The translations under genes were made by a program, and so were the position numbers. This document shows positions 1 to 7,489 of a stretch of DNA of 18,643 bases, in pieces. Numbering within the stretch: the stretch's first letter is position 1; each line of letters starts with the position of its first letter. A model generated the notes under the pieces. That model was not told the DNA's origin. It did no database searches and saw only the letters and a program-made list of their open reading frames with translations. Source of the DNA: Candidatus Zixiibacteriota bacterium (GTDB lineage: Bacteria > Zixibacteria > MSB-5A5 > GN15 > PGXB01). The stretch is taken from the NCBI GenBank assembly GCA_020345705.1, contig CP070766.1:251465-270107 (forward strand), given 5' to 3'.

Positions 1-1463
1 GCTGCCGGAGTGACTGGCGGCGCGGCCTCCTCTTTCTTCTTTAGCGGGATGTCGATCTTAGATTTTCCCGTTAGCAAACGTATACCCTCGTTGAGCTCCA
101 TCTTCTTTCCCGGAACCATCGCCGCCATGACCAGAAATATGTTCTTGTCATTAACCGGAAGATTTCGTTCTTGCAGCGCCTTTCTGGCTGGCTCAATGTT
201 CTTGGGCGCCGCCTCAAGAGGATCGCCTTCGAAAACCGGGAGATTGAGCTGTTCCGAGGCTATCTTAACAACCTCGGGATCCGACGGTAGAGGAGTCTTT
301 CCGAAGTACCCCAGCACAGCACGTCCATACCCGGCGTCGATCTTTTTCCAACGGCCATACATAACATTATTAAAGGCCTGAAGCCAGTATTGCTGGCTGC
401 CGGGAGTAACGCTTGTCCACGCGCCGCCCGCCTCCACCACAACTGGGAACTCGGCCAGGACATCACTGTATTTCTCAATAATCCCGGCTTTCACCATCAT
501 GTGAACATTTGGCCCGATAGCACCTCCCGGCATCGGAAACCCAAGCACTCTCGCATCAGCCGTAGTGGTCGTCGGATTAAACTCATATTCTTTCATTAAG
601 CCGTTAAGCATATCTTCAATAACGTGCATTTTCGTTTCGTCAACGTCGAGGGAATACCCCGTACCCTTGATCGCATGAGCCATGGACCGCACATCCGGCT
701 GAACAGTACCGCTGGCCATCGGTCTGACAGAAAGATCTATCCCGTCAACTCCTCCGGCGATTCCGGCCATGTAACAGGCAACCGCCGTGCTGGCAGTGTC
801 ATGAGTATGAAGCCAGAGGAGCATATCAGATGGCATAATTTTCTTCAGTCCAACGGCCGTATCATAGATTGTCTTGGGATCGGTGGTCCCGCTGGCGTCT
901 TTAAGGCATATACTGTCAATATGTATGTCACTATCGAGCAATCGTTTGCCGATGTTGATGTAGAATTCCGCAGTGTGAACCTTATCTGATTTGAACGGCA
1001 GTCCCATTAGAGCGATACAAACCTGGTGATGCATTCCAGCTTCAACTATCGGCTTGCCAGTCTTCACCAAGTTGTCCACATCGTTCATGTAGTCGAAGTT
1101 TCTATCCCAGGTTGTCCCGTATTCTTTCATCAGCTTTGCCTGCATAGTCAGGCCTTCGATTGACTGGGTTGTCAAAGTAACACCCGAAACAGAGCGAGTC
1201 AAAATCTGAAGATCAGCATCCGGCCCGACCGTTTCGCGCATCGCTTTCATATCCTCAAACGGGTCTTCGCCAAGATAGAAGTAAGGGGCCTGATATCTGG
1301 CACCACCGCCAAATTCAAAATGGCGTATACCCAGTTCGGCGGCTTTCTTCATCGCCGACAGGAAATCATTCAACCGCACTTTTCCTCCGAAAGAACTTTG
1401 AAGGCCATCACGAAAAGTCATCAGTTGAACACGTATCTTTTTGGGGGTCTTCGCAAATATCAT
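1..1463 (-). CDS. oadA: Biotin-dependent carboxyltransferase, oxaloacetate decarboxylase alpha / pyruvate carboxylase subunit B type (3' end missing)
   Basis: The reading frame stays open from the ATG at 1463 to the left edge, giving 487 visible codons. It is a TIM-barrel carboxyltransferase that moves CO2 between biotin and oxaloacetate/pyruvate. Visible family features are an early metal-binding segment TFRDGLQS (usual form TLRDxHQS), the lysine of CLKDASGT that is carbamylated in this family, the metal ligands in LHTHDTAST, and the conserved-domain segments PGGAIGPN and VTPGSQQYW. The visible end is a Lys/Glu then Ala/Pro-rich stretch (KKKEEAAPP) typical of the linker before a biotinyl domain, so that domain or a separate carrier should lie past the edge. 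The start overlaps the stop of oadG (ATGA), which indicates translational coupling. The sequence type resembles the PycB-like group known from epsilonproteobacteria. Whether it works as an Na+-pumping decarboxylase or an anaplerotic carboxylase cannot be decided here; the adjacent oadG favours the former. Confidence 0.9.
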   Translation of the reverse strand, partial: MIFAKTPKKIRVQLMTFRDGLQSSFGGKVRLNDFLSAMKKAAELGIRHFEFGGGARYQAPYFYLGEDPFEDMKAMRETVGPDADLQILTRSVSGVTLTTQSIEGLTMQAKLMKEYGTTWDRNFDYMNDVDNLVKTGKPIVEAGMHHQVCIALMGLPFKSDKVHTAEFYINIGKRLLDSDIHIDSICLKDASGTTDPKTIYDTAVGLKKIMPSDMLLWLHTHDTASTAVACYMAGIAGGVDGIDLSVRPMASGTVQPDVRSMAHAIKGTGYSLDVDETKMHVIEDMLNGLMKEYEFNPTTTTADARVLGFPMPGGAIGPNVHMMVKAGIIEKYSDVLAEFPVVVEAGGAWTSVTPGSQQYWLQAFNNVMYGRWKKIDAGYGRAVLGYFGKTPLPSDPEVVKIASEQLNLPVFEGDPLEAAPKNIEPARKALQERNLPVNDKNIFLVMAAMVPGKKMELNEGIRLLTGKSKIDIPLKKKEEAAPPVTPA

Positions 1464-1672
1464 TTTGCCTCCTCAATCTTTGTGACTTTTGTCCCAGGAT
1501 ATAGACTGCCCACGGCAGAAGCAATTGCAGCCAGCACCGCCGCCTCAACGGCGAAAAGCTTTTCGGGGAATATGGCGATGATCAGACGCATTATCACAGC
1601 CAGAAAAGCTAGAAGGAGAAATACGCTCAGAAATGCCGACCCACAGATTGCCAGAAGATCTAGTGAATCCAT
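1460..1672 (-). CDS. oadG: Small membrane subunit, sodium-pump decarboxylase gamma (OadG-like)
   Basis: This is a 70-residue protein with one hydrophobic segment at residues 5-32, then a short cytoplasmic tail with an AAVLAAIASAV helix and a Lys/Glu-rich end. That is the layout of OadG-type gamma subunits, which anchor and assemble the carboxyltransferase onto the membrane beta subunit. The start at 1672 is chosen because AGGAG lies eight bases upstream; an in-frame start 54 bases further up has no such site and would add polar residues in front of the membrane helix. The stop overlaps the ATG of oadA by four bases. No beta subunit is visible; it could lie left of the window. Small gamma subunits diverge strongly, so the call rests on shape plus context. 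Confidence 0.75.
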   Translation of the reverse strand: MDSLDLLAICGSAFLSVFLLLAFLAVIMRLIIAIFPEKLFAVEAAVLAAIASAVGSLYPGTKVTKIEEAK

Positions 1673-1690
1673 ATCAGACACTCCTGTTCC

Positions 1691-1711
1691 GGTCTGCCGG
1701 AAAGACAGACC
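1691..1711. other. Small hairpin in the oadG leader
   Basis: GGTCTG (1691-1696) and CAGACC (1706-1711) form a 6-bp inverted repeat with a 9-base loop, lying roughly 20-40 bases upstream of the oadG start and just before its ribosome-binding site. It could affect translation of oadG, but the stem is short and no alternative structure was found. Confidence 0.25.
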
Positions 1712-1778
1712 CAAAAAACAGACCATTGTTAAAATTGCCCAGGTTTCCGCCCGAGGACTCTAACGAAATTTCAGTCAA

Positions 1779-1805
1779 TTTATATCCGATTTCAGCAAAA
1801 GTCAA
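1779..1805 (-). promoter_or_regulatory. Possible weak promoter for oadG-oadA
   Basis: On the minus strand TTGACT (1805-1800) and TATAAA (1784-1779) lie in the gap between the biotin ligase gene and oadG. The boxes match the housekeeping sigma consensus well, but the 15-base spacer is two shorter than ideal. It would give a leader of about 100 nt. The pair may be read instead by run-through from maeB. Confidence 0.3.
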
Positions 1806-1812
1806 GAGCAAT

Positions 1813-2748
1813 TCATCCCTGCAACACTAATCTGCCTCCCGTTACTGGCATTTCCCTGCCTTCAATATATAGCTCTAGATTGGGCCCGATGCGTACCGTT
1901 TTCCCTCGGGCTATCTCTACATCGATTTCAGAGAGGGAGTCAGAGTATATGGCTACCTCCCGGCCCAGAACAATCGATCTTTCTTGATAGTAATCGAGAA
2001 GATCCAGATAAGCCCCTCCAATCAGCATCAGATAGTTTTCCTTCAAACGGGTCATCAACTTCCGCACAATCTCTCGCCGATTGCACTGGTCACGTCGCTC
2101 GCAAAAATCGGACAGAGATGCGACCTTCGGCACATATGGTGTGGCACTGACGACCGGGGTGGCCTCCACATTCAGCCCGATTCCCAGTATCGCACCGGCG
2201 ACGATATTTCCTTCTTGCTGAGTATGCACGATAACGCCACATATCTTGGCCCCTTCAATCAGAATATCGTTTATCCACTTCAATGCCGCACGTCCCCGTA
2301 AGTCAGATATGTCGTCAATCGCTTGGACAACGGAAACCGCGGCGAGCACCATAAATCCGGCCGTGGAGTATTTGATCGGTTGATCGGGAGCGAGATATGC
2401 AACCATATGAATATTACCAGGTAGAGCCACCCATGGTCGGCCCTTAAAGCCGTGAAAATTCTCTCCTGATCCCGACAAACATATCATCCGATCGGGGAGA
2501 GGTACATTTCGACGAGCCAGATCAATCAGCGAGTCGTATTGAGATCGATGTGAATACTCACTGATAAAACAAAATCCCCAGAAATTCTCTGATTCCAAGA
2601 CTGCTTCCGAAAGCTTTGCAGATCCAAGCAATTCTCCGGAAATCCCTTGAATAGACGGGCCACGTGAATGCATCGAAGCTTTCCTCCATTTAGCGGAGGC
2701 GGGGAGGAAAAGCGCGGCATAGTCAACGCTATCAGTGAGAATTACCAT
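1813..2748 (-). CDS. birA: Biotin--[carboxyl carrier protein] ligase, divergent
   Basis: This 311-residue enzyme should activate biotin with ATP and attach it to the lysine of a carrier domain. Core evidence is KWINDIL at 157-163 followed by KICGVIV, then GAILGIGLNVE around 185-195, the standard ligase catalytic core, and a C-terminal SH3-like region (about 255-311, GREVAIY onward). There is no N-terminal winged-helix domain, so it is a ligase only and not a biotin-operon repressor. The usual GRGRxGR biotin-binding loop is replaced by SGSGENFHGFKGRPW (residues 92-106), and the first 90 residues look unlike standard ligases. It lies directly upstream of oadG-oadA, whose carrier would be its natural substrate. 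The start at 2748 has only a weak AAGAGA ribosome site, so the N-terminus is somewhat uncertain. Confidence 0.85.
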   Translation of the reverse strand: MVILTDSVDYAALFLPASAKWRKASMHSRGPSIQGISGELLGSAKLSEAVLESENFWGFCFISEYSHRSQYDSLIDLARRNVPLPDRMICLSGSGENFHGFKGRPWVALPGNIHMVAYLAPDQPIKYSTAGFMVLAAVSVVQAIDDISDLRGRAALKWINDILIEGAKICGVIVHTQQEGNIVAGAILGIGLNVEATPVVSATPYVPKVASLSDFCERRDQCNRREIVRKLMTRLKENYLMLIGGAYLDLLDYYQERSIVLGREVAIYSDSLSEIDVEIARGKTVRIGPNLELYIEGREMPVTGGRLVLQG

Positions 2749-2893
2749 CTGTCATCTCTTGTAGACTGCGGAATGTCTGTAGAATGACTGCTCGATAGTC
2801 GCTCTACTTGGTCCACAAACCTCGTGCCAAGCGCAGGCCAGGCATGCGTATGGGCCCTCGGGATCCCCACTTTAATTCACGAATACGTTCCTG

Positions 2894-5185
2894 TCAAACC
2901 TCCGTATATTCCACGGCCAATTCCATTTTTTGTTTCTTTAAATTCTCCTGTGCATCAACTACTGCAACGGCCGCCATGTCGACAATCTGGTTGACGTCGA
3001 GCGTTCGATGAAGCACGTGCACCGGCTTGGAAAGACCCATAAGAATCGGGCCGACCGCCGTCAGACCGCCCATGCGCTGGACCAGCTTGTAGGCGATGTT
3101 GCCCGAGTTCAAATCCGGGAAAATGAAAACGTTCGCAACCTCTTTCAGATTCGAGAACGGGAAGTACTTCTCGATCAGTTTCGGCATCAGGGCCGTGTCG
3201 GCCTGCATCTCACCCTCGACAACCAGATCGGGCCGCTTTTCCCTTACGATCCTGACCGCTTCGGCAACTTTCTTCGATTCTTCGTATCGCGCCGATCCGA
3301 AATTCGAGAACGACAGCATGGCAATCCTTGGCTCGATATCGAAGGCCCTGGCGACATTTGCCGCCGAAATGGCGATCTCCGCTAGCTCCTCGGCGTCGGG
3401 ATTGATGTTAACCGTCGTATCGGCGAACATGAATACTTTGTCCCTCTGAATCATAGCAAACAATCCGGAAACAACCTTGATACCCTCGTTCATCTTGATT
3501 ATCTGTAGCGCCGGTCGAATCGTCGTCGAATAAGTCGATGTCACCCCGGACAGAACGGCGTCGCAGTCGCCGGATTCCAGCATCATGATGCCGTAATATG
3601 TCCGATCACGCATCATCCACATCGCCTGGTCCCGTGTGACCCCCTTGCGACAGCGTTTCTCGTGGAACTTCTGGGCGTATTTCTGACGCTTGGGCGATGT
3701 CACCGGATCAACGAGAGTGATACCGGTCAGATCGATATCGCGGTCGGCCGCGACTTTCCTTATGTTTTCCTCGTTGCCCAGAACGATCGGCTGGGCGATA
3801 CCCTCTGTATGGACGACATGCGCCGCCCGCAGAACTCTGTCAGAGTTTCCTTCCGGGAAGACCAGCCGCTTTGGATCTTTCTTGGCCTTGTCGGTCAGAA
3901 CGCTCATGACGATCCGGCCCTTGCCGATCCGTTTTTCCAGGTTCCGGCGGTACTCTTCAATATCAATCTTACGCTGGCCGACACCTGTATCCAGTGCCGC
4001 CATGGCCACCGCTGAGGCTTCCCAAATGAGGACCCGGTGGTCGAACGGCTTGGGAATGATATAGTCCCGCCCGAATTTAAAGTGGTCGACGCTGTAGGCC
4101 CGGGCGACCTCGTCGGGAACGTCCTCTTTGGCCAGATGTGCGAGGGCTTGGGAGGCGGCCACTTTCATGTCATCGTTGATGGCCGTCGCATGCACGTCCA
4201 GGGCGCCACGGAAGATGAACGGAAAGCCGAGAACGTTGTTGACCTGATTCGGATAGTCCGACCTGCCGGTGGCCATTATGACATCCTTACGCGCGGCAAC
4301 CGCATCGGGATAAGTGATTTCCGGATCGGGATTGGCCATGGCGAAAATAATCGGGTCGCGTGCCATGGATCGGACCATGTCCTGTGTAACGGTATTGGCA
4401 ACGGAGACCCCCACAAACACGTCGGCATCCTTAAGTGCATCAGCCAGCGTCCGGGCGTCAGTCTTGCGTACGAATTCGGCTTTGTATTTGTTCAATTTGT
4501 CGCCCCGTCCCTCATAGATGACCCCCTTGGAATCCACCATGAGCAGATTCTCGGGGTTGACACCAAGCAAACAGTAGAATTTGGCGCAGGCGATTCCGGC
4601 GGCGCCGGCTCCGGAATAAACCACCCTGATCCTGGATATGTCTTTGTTCACCAGCTCAAGGGCATTCAGCAGGGCCGCTCCGGAGATAATTGCCGTCCCG
4701 TGCTGATCGTCATGAAATACCGGGATTTTCAGTCTCTTCTTCAGCGTCTCTTCGATATAGAAGCATTCCGGGGCCTTGATATCCTCCAGGTTGATGCCCC
4801 CAAAGGTGGGCTCGAGAAGCTCGCAACATTTGATGACCTCATCGGGATCAAGGGTGTCGAGCTCAATATCGAAGACGTCGACATCGGCAAAGCGCTTGAA
4901 CAATACCCCCTTACCTTCCATCACCGGCTTGCCGGCGGCGGCGCCGATATTGCCCAGGCCAAGCACCGCTGTGCCGTTGGAGATAACCGCCACCAGATTT
5001 CCTTTGGCGGTGTACCTGTAAACATCAGCAGGATTTGCCTTTATTTCAAGACATGGCACAGCGACACCCGGCGTGTACGCGAGCGAAAGATCGAGCTGGG
5101 TTACACACGGTTTGGTCGGGTTGACTTCGATCTTGCCCGGTTGACCCACGGAATGATAATCGAGGGCTTGTTGTTTCGTGTACAT
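2894..5185 (-). CDS. maeB: Malic enzyme with C-terminal phosphotransacetylase-like domain (MaeB type)
   Basis: This 763-residue cytoplasmic enzyme oxidatively decarboxylates malate to pyruvate and CO2 using NAD(P). The malic enzyme part occupies about 1-420: SLAYTPG with catalytic Tyr37, EGKGVLFK with Lys92, metal ligands in LEDIKAPE (134-135) and HDDQHGT (159-160), and a Rossmann motif GAGAAG at 192-197. The rest (about 425-763) is the PTA-like domain, which in E. coli MaeB is regulatory (acetyl-CoA binding) rather than an active transacetylase. Length matches the family's usual ~760. The frame is open to 5269, but the TTG there coincides with a -35 box, so I chose ATG 5185, which has AGGAG ten bases upstream. 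The gene heads the minus-strand cluster with biotin ligase, oadG and oadA, all acting around pyruvate and C4 acids. Cofactor preference cannot be read from the sequence. Confidence 0.96.
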   Translation of the reverse strand: MYTKQQALDYHSVGQPGKIEVNPTKPCVTQLDLSLAYTPGVAVPCLEIKANPADVYRYTAKGNLVAVISNGTAVLGLGNIGAAAGKPVMEGKGVLFKRFADVDVFDIELDTLDPDEVIKCCELLEPTFGGINLEDIKAPECFYIEETLKKRLKIPVFHDDQHGTAIISGAALLNALELVNKDISRIRVVYSGAGAAGIACAKFYCLLGVNPENLLMVDSKGVIYEGRGDKLNKYKAEFVRKTDARTLADALKDADVFVGVSVANTVTQDMVRSMARDPIIFAMANPDPEITYPDAVAARKDVIMATGRSDYPNQVNNVLGFPFIFRGALDVHATAINDDMKVAASQALAHLAKEDVPDEVARAYSVDHFKFGRDYIIPKPFDHRVLIWEASAVAMAALDTGVGQRKIDIEEYRRNLEKRIGKGRIVMSVLTDKAKKDPKRLVFPEGNSDRVLRAAHVVHTEGIAQPIVLGNEENIRKVAADRDIDLTGITLVDPVTSPKRQKYAQKFHEKRCRKGVTRDQAMWMMRDRTYYGIMMLESGDCDAVLSGVTSTYSTTIRPALQIIKMNEGIKVVSGLFAMIQRDKVFMFADTTVNINPDAEELAEIAISAANVARAFDIEPRIAMLSFSNFGSARYEESKKVAEAVRIVREKRPDLVVEGEMQADTALMPKLIEKYFPFSNLKEVANVFIFPDLNSGNIAYKLVQRMGGLTAVGPILMGLSKPVHVLHRTLDVNQIVDMAAVAVVDAQENLKKQKMELAVEYTEV

Positions 5186-5241
5186 TAGAGTCTGGCTCCT
5201 ATTTAGACCGACTTGGATTGTTTCATTTATCACCAGCCTGA

Positions 5242-5269
5242 TATATAGAGGTTTATATGGAATAGTCAA
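5242..5269 (-). promoter_or_regulatory. Promoter candidate for maeB
   Basis: On the minus strand, TTGACT (5269-5264) and TATATA (5247-5242) are separated by 16 bases, a good housekeeping-sigma match about 60 bases before the maeB start. A second -35-like TTGACA lies at 5282-5277, 19 bases from TATAAA (5257-5252). Either would start transcription inside the 5' extension of the open frame, which supports ATG 5185 as the true start. Confidence 0.55.
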
Positions 5270-5415
5270 GCGGTTTTGTCAACGTCTATAACTCTGTCAA
5301 AATCGACAACTACCGGCCTGAATTACTGACCTTATTCTAAGATTAAGGCAACCTTTGGTAGCTCTTCTCGTATCGAAATTATATAACCGCTTTCAACAAA
5401 TTGTAGGAGATGGCC

Positions 5416-6348
5416 ATGTTTACCAGAAGCCGCAAGCTTATCTTCGCCTCACTGTTGGCTTTCGCTTTGGCTATCGGTTCAGCCCCACCGGGCCTGGCTG
5501 ATCACAAAAAAACGTGGGAGAAGACCTTCGAGATCAATCCCGGCGGTCTCCTGACGGTGGAAGCCGATCTCGGCTCCATCGAGGTCGGGACAAGCAGCTC
5601 AAATGAAGTTGAAGTGGAAGTGATTGTGAAGGCCGGCAGAGAAAAATATCTGGACGATTTCAAGGTTGAGTTCGAGCAGAACGGCAATGACGTTTCCGTA
5701 TTCGGCGAACTTATGAAACGCCGCTCATTCTGGTCAAGTATCAGAAAGCCCCTTCGTGTGGAATTCCTTATCACTGTACCGAAGCAGTATAACCTTGATC
5801 TGTACACGGTTGGCGGCAGTATCTCGGTCGGCGACCTTGACGGTGATGTCCGGTCGGAAACCGCGGGCGGGAGTCTCAATTTCGAGCGCATTAACGGAAC
5901 CGTGGAGGGACGCACCTCCGGCGGAAGCATCAGTGTCGAAAGCTGTGTCGGAGAAGCGGACGTTAAGACCTCCGGGGGAAGTATCACTCTCGGCGAGGTC
6001 AAAGGCGAGGTTTCGGCCAAGACCTCCGGCGGCAGTATTACGGTGGAAGAAGTTATGGGCATGATTGACGCCGCTACGTCAGGCGGAAGCGTGACCGCAT
6101 ACATCACCGGCCAGCCGGAGGATGATTGTCGGCTGTCCACGTCGGGGGGAAGTGTCAGTGTTTACCTCGAAGATGATGTCGGCGTTTATGTCGATGCTCA
6201 TACCAGCGCCGGCCGTGTTGAGACCGATTTTCCGGTCGCGGGTAGAGGCAAGACGAGAAAATCATCGCTGCGAGGGAAAATCAATGATGGCGGTCCCGAG
6301 CTTTATCTGCGGACGTCAGGGGGGAACATTTACATAAACGAAATCTAA
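5416..6348 (+). CDS. Exported DUF4097-family repeat protein (putative beta-solenoid)
   Basis: This is a 310-residue exported protein of unknown function. It has a signal peptide (basic MFTRSRK, hydrophobic run 9-22, likely cleavage after GLA at 28) and a DUF4097-type body. From residue 131 a TSGGSI-type turn recurs at 131, 149, 167, 185, 203 and 221, exactly every 18 residues, then at 242, 263 and 300. This regular spacing of a Gly-rich turn plus alternating hydrophobic beta strand is what a right-handed beta-helix needs. The start is set at 5416, not the in-frame ATG at 5410, because AGGAG ends directly against 5410 but lies six bases from 5416. The gene is divergent from maeB and stands alone, with a terminator following. 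Family members are often called putative adhesins or lie beside anti-sigma factors; no such partner is present. Two cysteines (177, 238) lie in the repeat region. Confidence 0.85.
   Translation: MFTRSRKLIFASLLAFALAIGSAPPGLADHKKTWEKTFEINPGGLLTVEADLGSIEVGTSSSNEVEVEVIVKAGREKYLDDFKVEFEQNGNDVSVFGELMKRRSFWSSIRKPLRVEFLITVPKQYNLDLYTVGGSISVGDLDGDVRSETAGGSLNFERINGTVEGRTSGGSISVESCVGEADVKTSGGSITLGEVKGEVSAKTSGGSITVEEVMGMIDAATSGGSVTAYITGQPEDDCRLSTSGGSVSVYLEDDVGVYVDAHTSAGRVETDFPVAGRGKTRKSSLRGKINDGGPELYLRTSGGNIYINEI
5806..6345 (+). repeat. Coding repeat: 54-bp (18-residue) units of the DUF4097 protein
   Basis: Six units start at 5806, 5860, 5914, 5968, 6022 and 6076, each beginning with a codon for Thr and the TxGGS turn. 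Two longer 63-bp units follow, then a final partial unit at the C-terminus. The DNA copies are diverged outside the ACCTCCGGCGG-like core, so the repeat is old and kept by selection on the fold rather than by recent duplication. Confidence 0.8.
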
Positions 6349-6413
6349 ATGCGCCAGAGGCGTTTGGTATACACACGTATTTCTGAGTTGATCTCACCTC
6401 AGTCACCACGCGA

Positions 6414-6439
6414 AAACCCGGCGGCGACCCGCCGGGTTT
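6414..6439. terminator. Bidirectional terminator between the DUF4097 gene and mlaD
   Basis: A perfect 11-bp stem, AAACCCGGCGG (6414-6424) with CCGCCGGGTTT (6429-6439), closes a 4-base loop. It is followed by a T-rich tract on the plus strand (TTTGTTATTATT) and by TTTT on the minus strand. It lies between two convergent genes and can serve both. Confidence 0.85.
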
Positions 6440-6541
6440 GTTATTATTGCAAAACACTAAAAAGGACCAGCCGCCTCGCCACAGGAGTCGATCTTCCGTC
6501 AAATGCTTTCTGCCGGAGTATCGCTTGCCCCACATCATGCG

Positions 6542-7477
6542 CTAAAACACCGAGAACTTGAAGTACTTCCGGGGATTTTTCTCGATGTCGGTAACGAGGT
6601 TCTCGATACGGACAATCAGATTCTTTATCTCCTGATACAGTTCGTCGTCATTGACCATTGCCCCGGCCGTGCCGTCACCCTGGTTGATTTTGGCCAAGAT
6701 GGAATCGATTCGTCCCGCCGAAGAATGCAACCGATCGTACACACCGGGATCGGAGATAATCCTGCCCAGCGTTCCCTGATTGGTGTTGACTTTTTCCGAG
6801 ATGCCGTCCAGATTCTGCGACATGCTCTCAAGCGAGGAGACAATCCTCCCCTGGCTTCTCTGCATATCGTTAATCAGCACCGTCAGGGCGGCCAGCATCC
6901 GGGTCATCTCACTGTAAAGTGTATCATCGGTAAAGAGCCGGCCCGCCGATCCCTCGCCCCGTCTGAGCCGGCCCGTAATATCCGTAAGGTTTCTTGTCAG
7001 ATCCCCCGCGGCAATCACCGTCTTTTCACCCTCGGCAAAGACCGATGCCAGATCGCCCGGCGGAACGCTTTGAACGACCGAACCTTCCTCCAGAATCGGA
7101 TTGGTCAGTGTTCCGGGCGTTATCTCGATATACTTGTCACCGATAAAGCCGATCGTGCCGACCTGTATCGTGGCATCGGTGGTGAGCATCTTCCGCGCCG
7201 ATTTCACGACGCGAAATTTCACCTCTATCTGCCGCAACGAATCAAGATTGACAAATTTGACCGAGTAAACATTGCCGACCTCGATGCCGGCCAGCCAGAC
7301 CGGGCTCCCCTTAACCAGGCCGTTCACATTCGGAAAATACGCCCTGTATTTCATCTTGGATTCAAATATCGACGTCCCTCCGCCGGAGAACGACGCCCAG
7401 AGCAGCACCGCAATGGCGGCGGCTATCAGAAGGCCGACCTTGATTTCTCCCCACTTGATCTTAATCGTGCGTTTCAT
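6542..7477 (-). CDS. mlaD: MCE-domain lipid-transfer protein (MlaD-like)
   Basis: This 311-residue periplasm-facing substrate-binding subunit of an Mla/MCE phospholipid transporter is anchored by one helix (about 13-29, GLLIAAAIAVLLW). The MCE domain spans roughly 42-122, with the typical SPVWLAGIEVGNV and GFIGDKYIEITPG segments. The C-terminal half (about 145-300) is helical with heptad-like spacing and short repeats (RLRRGEGSAGRLFTD, KINQGDGTAGAMVND), as in long MCE proteins that extend toward the other membrane. It is the last gene of mlaE-mlaF-mlaD, 12 bases after mlaF, with GAGGA four bases before its ATG. No MlaA, MlaB or MlaC is visible nearby, so the direction of lipid flow and the partners are unknown. 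Confidence 0.93.
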   Translation of the reverse strand: MKRTIKIKWGEIKVGLLIAAAIAVLLWASFSGGGTSIFESKMKYRAYFPNVNGLVKGSPVWLAGIEVGNVYSVKFVNLDSLRQIEVKFRVVKSARKMLTTDATIQVGTIGFIGDKYIEITPGTLTNPILEEGSVVQSVPPGDLASVFAEGEKTVIAAGDLTRNLTDITGRLRRGEGSAGRLFTDDTLYSEMTRMLAALTVLINDMQRSQGRIVSSLESMSQNLDGISEKVNTNQGTLGRIISDPGVYDRLHSSAGRIDSILAKINQGDGTAGAMVNDDELYQEIKNLIVRIENLVTDIEKNPRKYFKFSVF

Positions 7478-7489
7478 TTTATCCTCAGA

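Noticed and set aside
4037..5188. Plus-strand open frame of 383 codons opposite maeB
   Set aside because: It is the mirror of maeB, which has full catalytic motifs on the other strand; the translated sequence has no recognisable domain and no ribosome site.
5295..5309. Short inverted repeat TGTC-N6-GACA between maeB and the DUF4097 gene
   Set aside because: Only 4-5 bp per arm, expected by chance in a 230-bp gap; not enough for an operator call.
5355..5387. Possible plus-strand promoter TTGGTA ... TATATA/TATAAC before the DUF4097 gene
   Set aside because: The spacers are 19-21 bases, too long for a confident housekeeping-sigma promoter.
5502..6140. 212-codon minus-strand frame with repeated LPPEV motif
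   Set aside because: The repeat is only the reverse complement of the TSGGSI-coding repeat of the DUF4097 gene.
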